DNA from: Zygaena filipendulae
Lineage: Eukaryota; Arthropoda; Insecta; Lepidoptera; Zygaenidae
Length of the DNA stretch: 64,000 nucleotides
Assembly: GCA_907165275.2 (NCBI GenBank)
Contig: OU015654.1
Location: 9,503,501-9,567,500 of the forward strand
Direction of reading: 5' to 3'
Within the stretch, counting starts at the first letter, position 1, and each line of letters opens with the position of its first letter. Positions 46,561 through 59,690 of the stretch are shown here, piece by piece. Position numbers and translations under genes: made by a program. A model generated the notes under the pieces. It worked only from the letters and a program-made list of their open reading frames with translations. It ran no database searches and was not told where the DNA came from.

Positions 46561-46868
46561 TCTATATCTATACATACCTGCATATAAATAAAACTGAAGT
46601 ATCTGTTTGTTATTTCAAATTAACAACTTTTCACTAAATGCATACGAAAGTAAGGTACCTATGTACGGTACAAAAGATATTTTTTTTTTTTAATTTTTCT
46701 CTGTCTGTCTGTCTGTCGGTCTATCTGTCTGTTTACACGGATAATCTCGGAAACGGCTTGACTGATTTTAACAGAACTTTCACTGGGAGATAGCTGATGT
46801 TATAAGAAGTAACTTAGGCTACCGCTTAATCCCGGAGTTACTGCGGGTGAACCCGCCGGAACAGCTAG
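46561..46868 (+). mobile_element. Helitron-like element with (CTGT)n
   Basis: It starts TCTATATCTATACATACCTG after A and ends acccgccggaacagctag before T, with ctgtctgtctgtctgtcggt at about 46700-46732. It has the 'tttcactgggagatagctga' block. It resembles the copy at 38581, but its (CTGT)n tract lies on the opposite strand relative to the element. Confidence 0.55.
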
Positions 46869-47404
46869 TATATTTTATAGGTAGGTAGGTAATGCAATCT
46901 AGGATTACAATTATTGTATTTTGGAATGTATATTGTATATTAATTCTGTATCAAATAGTGGCAATAATTCAGATAACAAATTAAACTATGGCCATAATAC
47001 AGAAAAACATTTAATTCAAATCGAATTTTATCTTACGCCTTCTACATAACATACCTATTGTAAACAACCTAATATATACGCATAGTTACAGTTAGTAAGT
47101 ATACCTACATATAGACAGGACACATTCATTCTTCGGCCCATTCCGTTAGGTTCAATATACCTATTTAAAATAGGTAGGTACATAAGAGATTTGTAAGTAT
47201 TCGTAACATAATCAGATAACGGATTTGCCACTATTTTATGCGTTTTCTTTTAGGAAGTTATTAGAAATCAGGATTATCGGCACGATGTTAGTTCCTGAAT
47301 ATGTATATACATAATAACGAAGTAGCAACGGGTCTATAGTATGTAGGCACATGGATTTATAAGACCTACAACCCTTAGTTTACGAGACAATTTAACGATA
47401 AACC

Positions 47405-47572
47405 GCCGCACTCAGAGTCGACTTTAATGATTACTTAGTTAAGTATAGATTTTTAAAACAAAACTGCCACAATCAGACAACATTAATTTACTGAACGTCT
47501 CTGATTGCGGCAGTTTTGTTTTAAAAATCTATACTTAACTAAGTAACCATTAAAGTCGACTCTGAGTGCGGC
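47405..47572. repeat. Hairpin with 73-bp near-perfect arms
   Basis: The left arm 47405-47477 starts GCCGCACTCAGAGTCGACTT; the right arm 47500-47572 ends in its complement. Only two positions mismatch (left A against right C at each), and the loop is 22 bases. On a minus-strand transcript both would be G-U pairs, giving an unbroken 73-bp stem. No flanking element boundary or ORF. Confidence 0.92.
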
Positions 47573-48196
47573 CGTAAGTAACTTAATTTTCCGCTCATCA
47601 AAAATACAGTCCACTATTTTATTTTTATTTTTTTTAAGTCAACCTCAGACCCCTCCAAAGTTAAACAAGTATAGTAAATAAAACACACAAAGTGAGCGGA
47701 GCCGCGGTTAACAGCAAATGTTTAAAAAATGCTAATGTGACGTTGCGTAGGTGTGGAATTATCAATTTAATTTAGGAAATGCCAAATATGTTGTCTTACT
47801 GATTACATTATTCGCAATTCTCATATCTTGCGGGAAAAGACTCACGGCAGTCGTAGACTTTATTCTTCTCACTAGGAACGCTGATGATGAAATTAGCAGG
47901 TGGAAGCTGTAAAGAACGCACCCGTTCGTGACTGCAGCTACCGGCCAGCCGCCATCTTTCGTTTCGTACATACCGTTCCGCAAGCAACTGATTCTTGCGG
48001 AATAATACGTCGTATTTAGGCTCATCAAGGAGCAAACCTCTCTACTTACTTATAAAGTTGTCTATAGTTTAATACAGGATATTATTATATTATCTGTGGT
48101 ATAGGATTCAAACAAAGCCCTCTACATATAAGAAAGTCATATTATTTTCTTCTGAGATATTTCATTTTCTTCTTCTTCTTCTTTATAATTAAAAAA

Positions 48197-49206
48197 CCGA
48201 CTTCCAAAAAACACAAAAATGTTCTATACTGAAAAACACAAACAAGTGTGTCTGCCCACTTAGGTTACTATGCTTACGACGAGCTCGTGGTGGCAGTGGA
48301 CGTAGACCATGTACCCAAATCGATCAGTGGTAGCACAAACCAATATCAAACCAATATTACGAGTATTTTTGTATTTATTTTTATTTTGGTATTTTATTTT
48401 GTTATTTTTAACTTTTCAGTATAGTACATTTTTGTGTTTTTGGGAGTCGATTTTAATTTGTTTGTTATTTTGTTTATTTTTCGCTTTTGAGTGATTTGGT
48501 TTATAATTTATCGAAGTCACCTTAGCCTAATGTCAACTGTTCAACACCTATTACTAAGTATTGCTTTTCCCGTTGCAGGAACGGTTATTGTTGAGGAGTT
48601 CTCCTCGTACTTCACCATCGGTTCCACTTCGAATGACCATCTGTGGTCTTCATCATCAGTTTCACTTCTCAAAATTTTGCTTTTTGAAAGCAAATGAACG
48701 ATTTACTATAAAAAATACCTAAATCTAATATATATAAATCACGTGCCACGTTGTTTGTCCGCGATAGACTCCGAAATTACTGAACGGATTTTGATAAAAA
48801 ATTTTTACCATTTATAATATGGTCCAACTTAAAAGATAGGATAGTTTTTATCCCGGAATTCGCGCGGGAACTCCGGAATTAATGCCGGGAAGTGCTTATC
48901 ACCGTAAACTACAGCACTTTTTTCCCGGAATTACCGCGGGAACTCCGAAATTACCGCGGATGAAATCGCGGGGGGACAGCTAGTCACTATATAAATTTGT
49001 CTATTATATTTGAAGAGTTCCCTCGATTTCTCCAAGATTGCTTCATCAAATTCTGATTTCATGACAACGGAACCAAACCGGAAGCACCAGCTTTCGAATA
49101 AAAAAAGAATCATTAAAATCGATTCATCCAGTCGAAAGTTATGAGGTAACAAACATAAAAAACGCGTCGAATTGAAAACCTCCTCCTTTTTAGGAAGTCG
49201 GTTAAA
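48197..49206. mobile_element. CCGACTTCC-terminus element (copy 2) with nested Helitron-like insertion
   Basis: Left end aaaaaccgacttccaaaaaa; right end tttttaggaagtcggttaaa. It shares interior blocks with 17836-18616 and is interrupted at 48724-48983 by a Helitron-like copy. Without the insertion it is about 750 bp, close to copy 1. Confidence 0.65.
48724..48983 (+). mobile_element. Helitron-like element nested in another repeat
   Basis: It starts TCTAATATATATAAATCACG after A and ends GGGGGGACAGCTAG before T, the same subfamily as 14576-14805. The interrupted host repeat continues on the far side. Confidence 0.68.
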
Positions 49207-49349
49207 AATGAATGTTTGTATGTCTGTCCTCTATCCGTTTTGAAACCATTGGTGCGATTGTGATGAAACTTTGGCGGGTTGTTCTGCCTGCGTCCGCAAA
49301 GGTTCCTGATCCCAAAACTCACGCGGGTAAAACTGCGGGGCAGAGCTAA
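49204..49349 (+). mobile_element. Helitron-like copy
   Basis: Begins aatgaatgtttgtatgtctg directly at the right end of the preceding element and ends aaactgcggggcagagctaa before T. The 'tcccaaaactcacgcgggta' module is present. Confidence 0.5.
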
Positions 49350-49879
49350 TTTGAAAGAAACATGAAAGGGTAACATTATTCACAATAAGATATTGATTTT
49401 GCACATTGAAAAATATCTAAAAAAAATAGTATGAAAATATTTGAATTATTGTTTTTACTCGACATTGGCGAAATTATCGCGCAAAGATAGAAACGCTACG
49501 TATAATAAAAAGAAGAGAACGCTGACTCTGAATTCCTTAGTCTAGCCTGTGGTATAGCTAACCCACTAGGTAGGTATATATATAAATAAGATTACTCAGA
49601 AGGAGGATACCACACCGTCAACCTTTTAAAATACCATGTTAAGTAAAAGCATACTTTGTTATTTATTCAAATAAAAAAAGTTTTTTGTTTTCATTAAGTC
49701 AATCGTTATGGACAAATACGAATACCTATTTTACTTTATACCTATGAGACTTAATTTTTGATCCCATACAATAACCTCAAATGTATACATAAATACAGAT
49801 ACATATTGGTATTATAGGGTCGAAAAGTGTTTTATTTTTATACTTAGAAATACTTCTAGAAAACGTATTATCCCGGTGG

Positions 49880-50149
49880 AATTATATATGTCACCGTAAA
49901 ATTTTAAAAACCGTTATATTGTAAACGATTGGCATTGAAGAGGTATTTATGTGCACCTCGACATACTAGGTTAGGTTAGGTTTGAACTGAGACCACAACA
50001 CAGTCAAATGGTATGGACGGTACCGATTTATCATGCTCACACCATGCGAGCACACACCACCACGTATTTTATGACCTCATAATTTCACAATATTACCGTT
50101 ATTTTATAAACTAACGGTTTTTACAATTTTACGGTGACATATATAATAT
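49880..50149. mobile_element. MITE with AATTATATATGTCACCGTAA-type termini
   Basis: The left terminus 49880-49917 (attatatatgtcaccgtaaa, attttaaaaaccgtta) and the right terminus 50112-50149 (taacggtttttacaatttta, cggtgacatatataat) are inverted copies over about 37 bases. The interior includes aggttaggttagg. Confidence 0.7.
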
Positions 50150-52599
50150 TTATGTATTTAAACTTGTTGCCCAATGCCCAGTATGGTAAAAAAACGCGAA
50201 CTTAGATGCACAGTTGCTTTATCTGCTAGACAACCTTAGAAAATGTTCTCGATGGTAAAGAGAAAGAAAATTTCCATTTTCTAAAAGAAAAAAAGCTTTA
50301 TTTGTCGCAGCACATACTACGTATACATACAGCAACACGTCGCATGATATATTTAGGTATATCATGCAAAATTAGTGTCTATTTTGGTACTCCATACTAG
50401 TTGGACGTTAAACAATTTTTTGTTTTCAATTATTAAGATTAAGCGTACAACATTCAATCAATATGACCTATGATATTTATTTAAAACAATTAAAAAAGTA
50501 ATGGTTTCAGCCTAGACTCTAATACAATAATTTTATTAAATATTATTATATCTAATACCTATTGAATATAGCCGTAACAAATATTATGTATCTGAACCTA
50601 ACTAGCCAATCTCATCGTTGCGCAAATACCTATTAAGGTATAAGCCAAAAGCTATCAAAATATTAAAATCTCAAACTGATAAAGTTCATTGCCACAGTAT
50701 TGTATTGAGTTAGGTATAATTACTATCGTAAATCATAACGTTCTAAAGAAATTTCATATTTCCATAATTATCTAGTAAATCACCAGACCGTACGTATATG
50801 ATGCGTTATGTTATGTATAGGAGTTAATGGCTATTGGGGGATAAAAGCGGAGCGGCAACCAGTTCCTAGAACTCATGGTGGGTAGCCAAGTCCTCTCTGA
50901 GTGGGCTACAACTGATGGAGCTGCGTAGGTATAATATGTAATCATGGTCATTGTGGCAAAACACTAGATTGTCGATAGTTATTTAATAAATTTAAAAAAA
51001 ATCTGCATCCGCATTCACATCCGCAGATGTGAAAAAATCCGTAACATCCCTGTTATTTATTATATATAGGTATACCACAATCATTGACCACAATTTTCTC
51101 AAAACCTTTTAGTAAAAAAATTATTATTATTAGTTTACTTACCTATTTCAATTGTATTTCAGGTTCAAGTTCTATTTTATAATAATAAATAAATACATAT
51201 TTACTGTATGTTTCAGTATGATGATAATATGCTTGAGCAATATTTGTAAGAGAATTAGTCCACGCGTAATAATTATACCTACGATGTGGGTAATTGGGCT
51301 TCTACTTGCCTTAAAGTTTCCTTTCAGAACAGGATAAAATAATTTATATCATATTACATATTTCATAGTTCTGCCATAGATATTAAAAATAAAACGATAA
51401 TCAATAATAAAATATAGAGAAAAATTAAAATTACAACTACAATTTTCTTTTGAATATGTTCAAAATTATTCAAACTTAGATCAATAAATAGGTGGGTAAA
51501 ATATTATAAATGTAAAATATTACCTGCTAACTATATCATATCAAATCAATATTTCAGAGTGATCGTGTCATAAATGTGAATATAAAATTAACACATCTCG
51601 TGTAACGTGTTATGACCTAACTGCACTTAGCGTTCATGAAAACTGTGAATTTATGTAATCAGTATTTACTTATATCGATTTGATTCAATTTTATTCACAA
51701 AAATTAGATGATACTAGTTTTTGCCTGCGACTTCGTTCGCGTGGAAGACGAGGATAAAACGAATAGGTACATCAAGATAGAAAACATGTTGTTCCATACA
51801 AAGTTTACAATCCCTTTTCACGCCCTTAGGGGTTGCAAAAATCCTTTCTTATCGGATGCCTACGTCATACAAAGAACACAAGTCAGTTTCTTTCTTTTAG
51901 TATGCAAAATTTAATGCAGTTTCACCCTCGTTAATTTCGTAATTCCCGCGGGAATAGCGGGATAAAAGTGCTTTATGTCATTTTCTAAACACAACGTATA
52001 CAAAATTTCATGATGATCGGTTGAGCCGTTAAGACGTGAAAGCGTAACAAACAAACTCACTTTCACATTTATAGCAAGATGCTGATGAAATTGCTATGAT
52101 GCTACATGATGCATGCACATGTCGCATTGCTTTTACCACTTTTTGAAGGTAAATTAATAATAATCTTGATTTCTTCTGAAAAATATTTCTTTATTTTACA
52201 AAAATAATATACAACTATACCTAATATTGTATTGTAATGTTGATCATAAAATCAAGTCGAAAAAAATATTTTCATAAATACAGCACTCGAATCGGGTCGT
52301 ATTTTAAATAAAGCGGTAATAAAAATAAATATGAAATGAGGAAGAATAAAATCGAGATTATCTCTAATGATGAGTTTATAATATAATTTTCATTATACAA
52401 ACTCAATTTAGTGCATACTTGACAAAAAATAGGCCGATAGGAAGAACAAACGTCATTTCAACTTCTATAATTTGAACATTATTAAAATTATATATTTAAA
52501 AAAAAAAAGAAAAAAGTAAAATATAATTCATTCCTTAAAGTCATTAAATTCCACCCACGTGTTATAACAAAAATCGATAGTACATTGTTAATTTGACAA
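50150..52599. other. Intergenic, no gene seen
   Basis: A different reversed repeat begins near 51714 (ctagtttttgcctgcgactt, then cgttcgcgtgg), followed by the 'tgcctacgtcatacaaag' block and a Helitron-like head at 51910-52080 (ttcccgcgggaatagcggg to caaacaaactcactttcaca). The remainder is anonymous AT-rich DNA. Confidence 0.45.
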
Positions 52600-52883
52600 C
52601 TAGCTGTACCCCGCGGTTTCACCCGCGTGAATATACTATAACAATATTTTCCACAGCTAACCATTAACGCAGCGTATGCAACGGAAGCTCTAAAAAGGAA
52701 TAATTTTCCTGTTTTTTGCTAAATTTTTCAATGCTGCTCCGCTCTTATTGGCCGTAGCGTGATGATAGCCTTCCTCGACAAATGGACTATCTAACACCCA
52801 AAAAAATTCATTTCAAACCAGTAATTCCTGAGATTAGCGCGCTCAAATCAAACAAACATACTCTTGTGCTTTATTATAGTAGA
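52600..52883 (-). mobile_element. Helitron-like element, reverse orientation
   Basis: Begins CTAGCTGTACCCCGCGGTTT after A and ends ttattatagtaga, the complement of a TCTACTATAATAA start. 'attcctgagattagcgcgct' is a block shared with other lepidopteran copies. Confidence 0.58.
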
Positions 52884-53026
52884 AAAGGAAAAGTGATTAG
52901 GTAACTAAAACCAGTAGCAGCATATATTTCCCGCTTAACTTGGCAGGTTTGAAGGTTACCTATAATAATATCAGCTTCCACTATATTGATGCTGTTACAC
53001 GAAATACAGTAAAGTATATTTTTAAA

Positions 53027-53330
53027 CTAGCTGTTCCCCGCGGTTTCCCGCGTTAATTTCGATGTTCCTGAGGGAATTCTCGAATAAAACTACCCTATAT
53101 CCTTTCCTTTATCTCCGATAACGTGAAGTAAGTATCCAAAATTTAATGCAGATTCATCAGCGTTAATTTCAGAGTTCCCGTCGGAAATCCGGGGCAAAAA
53201 GTACCCTATGTCCTTTTCTGTACCCCTGACAACGTGCATGCAAAATTTCATGGTGATAGGTTAAGCCGTTAAGGCTTGAAAGTGTAACAGACAGACAGAG
53301 TTACTTTCGCATTTATTATATTAGTAGGGA
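53027..53330 (-). mobile_element. Helitron-like element, reverse orientation
   Basis: Begins CTAGCTGTTCCCCGCGGTTT after A and ends ttattatattagtaggga (complement of TCCCTACTAATATAATAA) before T. It carries two 'aatttcgatgttcctgaggg/aatttcagagttcccgtcgg' modules and a short acagacagacag tract. Confidence 0.6.
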
Positions 53331-56300
53331 TTTTGTAAAATGGTTTATTTTTAATCGATCATGCTTAAATTGTTGAACCTTGGATAAATTTGAATACAGA
53401 TACTGTTCTAGGTTAACACATCTTATATATAAGTAGTATTAATAAGCCCTATACGAGGGATTAGCAAATTCGTGTGGGCGAAGCCGCAAGAAACCGCTAG
53501 TGAAATTATAACAGCATTATTATTAAGGACGAACTCCTAATGCGATTAAAACTAACGCCTCATATAAAATTGAAATTATCTTCTGAGATATTTCATATTA
53601 TAACAAAAAATCAATATAGTAGAATTTGTAAAAATACTATAATATAATGGGGTAAATCACAGGGATGAATCCTAATTTTGAATTGTAATTCATTGCAAGG
53701 TAATGTAAAAAAGTTAAATTAAAAACTCCAAAAGTAACCGTTTTGGTACTTTGTTGAAACTCTTTAATATAAAGTTTAAAAATTGGATGATGCTAGTTTC
53801 ACTGCTGTAGCCTTAAGATTTTTTCTCTTCTGAAAATGCGTGCGTGAATTTATCCGTGAATTTATTTATCCAATCGACTGTCTTGATAAATAATTTATTC
53901 TTTACTATTTCATCTTCTTCATAAAAGTTCTCCTTTTTTAAAAGCTTTAATTTAACTTGCAATTTAACTATGTTTGTACGGGTGGAATCTTGCAATTCAA
54001 TTTTGAACACACGTTTAGTTTGGATGTAGGATGCATGGTTTATTCTTTTTAGCGCAATTTAATAATAATCCACTTCTCAGCACAAAAGAATAAAAGCTTG
54101 TTTTATATAAAAGTTTTTTCTATCGAGACTTATCTAGTAAATATATAATATTATGGTGTTCCAATGAAAGTTCTTATGATATCTTTTGTGTAAAATAGAA
54201 TAGAATAGAGTCTTTATTGTACACCAAAATAATCTAAGTGTGCTTATAAAAAAATCTTATGAATTAAGGCATATAAAAGGCGGTCTTATCGCTGTACTAG
54301 CGATATCTTCCTGACCTTTAGGTGGACAGGAGAAAACAAAAGATTTTGTTATGATTTGATATATAGGAAGGACAGAAATCATAAAAGCTATTGGTATAAC
54401 GAGTATGTTTTTTCTCAAGGTGCATGACATAAAGTGCACTGACTTGGAACACATCAATCACACTGTACGAACAATAACTTTTATCATTGTTATTTTTACT
54501 CTTTGATACTTTTCAATAAGTTTCGACCTGACAATGGTATGTATGCATATATTATTTGTATATTCCTACTATGCTGCATATTTTGCCACTAAAGTTTCAT
54601 CGCAATTAGTCGAACGGCGAAGAAGTGCATAAGGCACAAAAAACAACTATTTTTAGTTATATAGAAGATACCTACTTAATAAACGCGTAGGTACTATCGC
54701 TGCTTTGCATGAATAACCACACAATGCAAAATTTTGAAATCACCGTTTTGAAAGAAGCGCGACGTTTCCAATGAATGCTCTTTTGATATATTACCTATAC
54801 AATATACATTCTTTGTTTGTAATCTTCAAAATATAAAAAGTTGCCAGAAAAAACATACTGTAAAACTTCTACGCGGCTCTAATGTATAATTAGCTTTTTT
54901 GGATTATTCTTTGCAAAGCAGCATTGTCATCTATTTTATTTCTATTTAAATTTCAACTTCAAATTAAATTTCAATTACAATTACGATTTAAATTTTAATT
55001 TGAATTCTTAAAATATGTTAGGGGTAGGTAACATTTAATAGACGCAGCAGCGCATTCAGCCCACGTAGAGTCGTGCATGTTTGGTGGAAGTAGCTTACTA
55101 CGTCTCTGATCACGAATGGAATCTCGCGATGTTCCACGCATACATCGATTAAACAATATTAAAATTGAAACGTGATTTTAAATGAAACTAATACTCTTTT
55201 CATGTCTCATGCTCTGAAAGTGCTTGTTTGTGCAGGATATAGGCTGCACAAAATATCTACTCATAAATGTATCTATATTAAGGCAAAGAAAATGAGCCAT
55301 ACAGCCAAACACAATAAGAAGTAATAGAAAAAAATTGTTATTTTATAATATTTACTATAATTTATTTATTTATTTAATTTATTTATGTGTTTTTTAAGAC
55401 ATAAATACCGTTAATATGCCGGGAAAAACAATTTCCTTCAGTATTCATAACTGTACTAATTTTAATCAAAGAAATGTTATGTTATACTACTGTTTGATTT
55501 CCTCGCAATCGAAGTGAAAAGCAGAGTTAATAACTCGTCCAGAAAACCATTTTATCCTCGACATTACTATCAGCCCTTGCCTTCGGTTCGGACTTCGGGC
55601 TGCTAAAAGTCTCGGATAAAAATGGATCGTTTTGTGCACTTGTTGTAAAATCTACTATTGTGTAATATCTCTGTGGTCCCACTCATCTAACTTATTCTTT
55701 TATGTTTTAGAAGGCAGATTTGTACCAGAAAATTGGGCTAATTTCCTAGTATTCATGAATGAGCAAAAACAATAACTTGCAATTTGGTATAGGTATATCA
55801 GTAGATAGTAAAAATTTTGATGGCAGCATAGAGAAATCGGTAGGACCCACCTGTTTTGGTGGTTTATGTGACCTGAGTCTTACTCAGTCAATCAGTAGAC
55901 ATCCAAACATAGATCAGGGTGCATCATTAAATCAAATCCGTTTCTGGCTCGGTTTTGAAATTTAACCGTGCAAAATATAACATTACATTTTATTAATAAC
56001 CATCGTATCCGTATTTGAGTCACGATTTTTATACGTATAATGTCACCGACCTGACTCGCATGTTGTGAACGATACCTACACAGTACCCTTTCGTGTGGTT
56101 AGGTCGTCGTTTCGCATCCGTCTGGTGCAAAATTAGCTGATGATCTTATCTCATCTTACAATGTATGTAGACAGATGTTGTCTAGAGTTCTAAACACTTT
56201 GTCCCTTGGGATCTTTTGTACTATGTTCATTGTTCACCCTTCCTTATGAACCCTCTACTCTCTAAAAACATCGGTAGCAAAGCCTAATGTACAGTAAGTA

Positions 56301-57052
56301 GATCTGGAAATTAGCAAACGAACCTCTTTATATTAGTTCACATATACATGCAACGTTAGCTAACAAAGGGGATACAAAACACACACAAATATAATAAAAA
56401 ATGTTTACTTACATTTTCACTCCCTTGGGGGAAGAATTTCAGAAAATCCTTTGTTATCGGAAGCCTACGTCATACAAAGAACATACCCTCCAAGTTTCAG
56501 GTATCTATAGGTATATGTGATCAGCAGTATAGGCTGTGCGTTGATCCGTCAGTCAGTCATGTATAGATATTAAAATCAAATAAGAAAATCTTGTTAACTA
56601 GACAGAGACAAAGTGAATGTCATAATTAATAGTTAAACTTTGAACCTCTGATTAGTTAACAAAAATATTTGAACCAACCTTACAAAGTCGAGACATGTTT
56701 TGATCTCCAATTAAAACCAGTTGAAATGTCACTTAACGACTGTCAACAGAAAACAAGGGTCTGCGTCTAAAAGTTTGCTTACAACTACCCCTTTATGTCT
56801 TAACCCTTGCCTTTTAACCTTTTTGCATTTTACATCAATAATGCCTGAGCATAAAAACATTCGAATCCACATACGAGTACAAAGAGAGAAATAAAGGTAG
56901 TAAAAAGGAAAATCTGCATATATTCAAAGACAACAAGCTACTCAATGAGTTTTAAGACTCGCTGTCATAGGGACAAAAGAAAATATGGATAGATTTACAT
57001 CAGAACAAGATTTTCAGAGAACAAAATATATTTTATTTAAAGTTATTTATAA
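53331..57052. other. Intergenic, with a retroelement tail
   Basis: 54190-54290 on the minus strand reads as a non-LTR 3' end (gtgtacaataaagactctat followed by repeated TATTC). 56405-56560 carries the 'cctacgtcatacaaagaaca' block seen at 43290 and 51860. No coding gene recognised; ORFs of 60-70 codons lack signatures. Confidence 0.45.
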
Positions 57053-57220
57053 CTAGCTGCAACTCCGGGGAACCCGGGATAAAAAGTACCCTATGACCTT
57101 TTCTGTATGATTCTTGATAACGTGCATTCGTATGAAAAAATTCATGACGTTCGGTTCGGCTGTTAAGGCTTAAAAGCGTAATAAACTAAAAGCGTAACAC
57201 ATTCGCATTTAGGTTTTAAA
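57053..57220 (-). mobile_element. Helitron-like fragment
   Basis: Begins ctagctgcaactccggggaa, then 'aaaaagtaccctatgacctt' and 'cgttcggttcggctgttaag', ending with an aaagcgtaa head. Decayed. Confidence 0.4.
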
Positions 57221-57807
57221 GAATATTCAAAATCAATATATCCTTTGTGTTTTGTGTCATTGTGTTTAAAATCAGACGTATATTCTATTTCTAGAATCTT
57301 GGTCATATTGATAATATATATACCTACTACGGCTATGCACATTATAAATGAAATATTAACTATTCGTATGCAATGCATGTTTACGTAATCTGCGCATAAG
57401 TCCTCATAACATGCAGGTAACATTACCTGTCCTGTCCGACCTCATTACCTCATGGCCTAGCGTATTACTTCTGCATAGACAAGATTCAAGACAGGATGAA
57501 AACTTTTATAATTTTTCTTTCAAATAAAATTGATAGTGTTTGTGGATTACTTTTTTTACCAACTACAATATCACTCATTCTCTCATATCATACCTTTGAT
57601 GTGAATATGATAATGATTATATTTTATTAATAATATTATCTATATTTCAATAATTTTAGGTTGGCGTTCCATCCGCATGAATTTATGTTTTATCCCGAGA
57701 AGTATTTAATATGACGGAATAAAAATTAAAAAGTACACAGGACTTACCTTACAAAGTCTCATTAAAATCGATACAATGTACTAGATTTTATTCATGTCTG
57801 TTCAGCT

Positions 57808-57833
57808 CAAGGAGGATATTATTATCCTCCTTG
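57808..57833. repeat. Perfect 11-bp inverted repeat, 4-base loop
   Basis: CAAGGAGGATA and TATCCTCCTTG around TTAT, flanked on both sides by a gttcagct direct repeat. Confidence 0.88.
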
Positions 57834-57858
57834 GTTCAGCTGTTTGTGTTTGTAATTT

Positions 57859-58094
57859 GGACGCAGATAAGCAATAACATGTTAACCCACAAAACGAAGT
57901 TATTGATTCAGAACGATTTATTGAGATTTAGAGAACGTGTTTTTAATTATGTGTTTACCTTATTACATTGTTTAAATATGTAACTAAATATTTAACATAA
58001 AAATTCTTGACACAAAATGGCGCTATAATTTCAAACTTTAATTTACTCAAAATTTCTCCAGTGTGGGTTAACACACTATTGCTTATCTATGTCC
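57859..58094. mobile_element. MITE with GGACGCAGATAAGCAATA termini
   Basis: Left ggacgcagataagcaataac (then atgttaacccac); right gtgggttaacacactattgc (then ttatctatgtcc), inverse over about 32 bases. The interior includes tttactcaaaatttctccag. Related ends occur at 39482 and 41757. Confidence 0.65.
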
Positions 58095-59269
58095 ATTTAA
58101 TACTCTGCTCTCTTAGTAGGTATTGAAACAAAGTGATGTAAATATTGAGGAATAAGACCAAGGCTACTAAGTATTTACAGAATATGGATATTTCCTTGCA
58201 TCCGCCAAAAAAGCGAATACTTATGTAAATTATGGTAAAAAATCACCGAAGGGTTTCACGATGGCTGCTACATTGAACCCTTGTGTGTGGCTGGCGATCA
58301 TTCATCCATTCATAAGATTGATTGATGGTTATGCATGAGCAATACTTGAAGAACACAAATGATCCTCGGTAGTTTTTTTTACAGAAACCCCTAGTAACTA
58401 GGGCCTAGTTAATAGTTTTAGAATGTTTTTTGTTTACTTATTTTCATGCTAACTTCTTTGGTCACGTGAGGACACAAAATTCTTTATTACGTTACAGTTA
58501 TACAGATTTCGTTAATCTTACATTAAATTAATTCGTATGATCGTTAACACTTAGCGTTGTAAAACAAATAGTTTTATTCTTGCGAGTACATGTACATTGT
58601 ACATCCTACATAATTATATGCACTTGTTTTATTTTTATCATAAATATTATGCGTATTGACACTTCCGGGTATGTAATGATAAAATATTTCCATTAATAAT
58701 AAACAGATTATGAAATCAATTAAAATAACAGTAAATGCAAGGAATTCCAAATTTACCTCTGTAATGATGACATCGTGGTTGACCGCAGTATTGGTATAAA
58801 GGTTTTGGCACTTCTACATTCAGGGATTACCCGTAAAAGCAAATAGAACCTACTAGAACCTTCCCATACAACACAAGTGGAACTCTTATTTAATTTAAAA
58901 TTATTCCAACAGAGGAAAACCAACCTTTGCAGATATATGTCTGCGGTCAAAACTAATGACTAAGTAGGGGTTTTTTTAATATATCAATGGTAAGTAGGTA
59001 GTCAATTTTAGCGACGTATCTAAAATATGAAATTTTTAAGGATGTCTTACATTAGATGGCAAATAAAAATTTAACGTTACATTTTTAACCGCAGCACGTA
59101 CGTTTGTTGAATGTCAAAATCCTTTTATTATCATCGCATCCCACGGAAAAGGATCGACTCAATTTGAATAAATCCGTGTCTTTTCTGTGTAATCTTTGAA
59201 ACTTTAATGGACACTAAATTAGGAAAACTTATTTTAACAGGGGTTTGGAGATTTACATGTTCACTTAGG
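58095..59269. other. Intergenic, no gene seen
   Basis: Unique-looking AT-rich sequence. No element ends and no ORF with recognisable domains were found. Confidence 0.4.
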
Positions 59270-59690
59270 CAAAGTATTGTGTTTCACAAGGATCGAGAGT
59301 CCCGGGAACGCGAAGGCGTGTCGTTACCCAAGTGTGTCGCCAAACTCACACGCATTAAACAATCGGAGGCTTCGCCGCCGAAATGCGCGCACACACGCGT
59401 AATGTCAACGTATCTATACGCGAAATACGTTGAAGTGTTCTGAGTTAGCATAAGAGGTAATATAAGAGGCACATCTTCGACTTTGTACAATTTAGTTTTA
59501 TATGCCGGTCGCGGGCGAGCGGGCCATGTTAGCGAATTTTTATACATAACGTGTTTAGCCGGCTTTAGAGGCTTGACATTGTGTTGCAGTGACCACAATT
59601 TGGATCCTGCACGGCCAGGAGCAAAAGGACAGGGCCTGGAGGGCCAGATCCCGTGCCATGGGGCCGGGAATATTTATTTATCTTTTGGTA
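59270..59690 (+). other. GC-richer island with an exon-like segment
   Basis: Base composition rises sharply here (gatcgagagtcccgggaacg, cgccgaaatgcgcgcacac, gtcgcgggcgagcgggccat). A tgttgcag acceptor ends at about 59589, a GC-rich stretch follows, and ttttg|gtaagttttt gives a strong donor at about 59687. It could be an untranslated or first exon of a gene outside the window, or a fragment of a mobile element. ORFs of 78-104 codons on both strands lack recognisable domains, so I do not call a protein. Confidence 0.3.
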
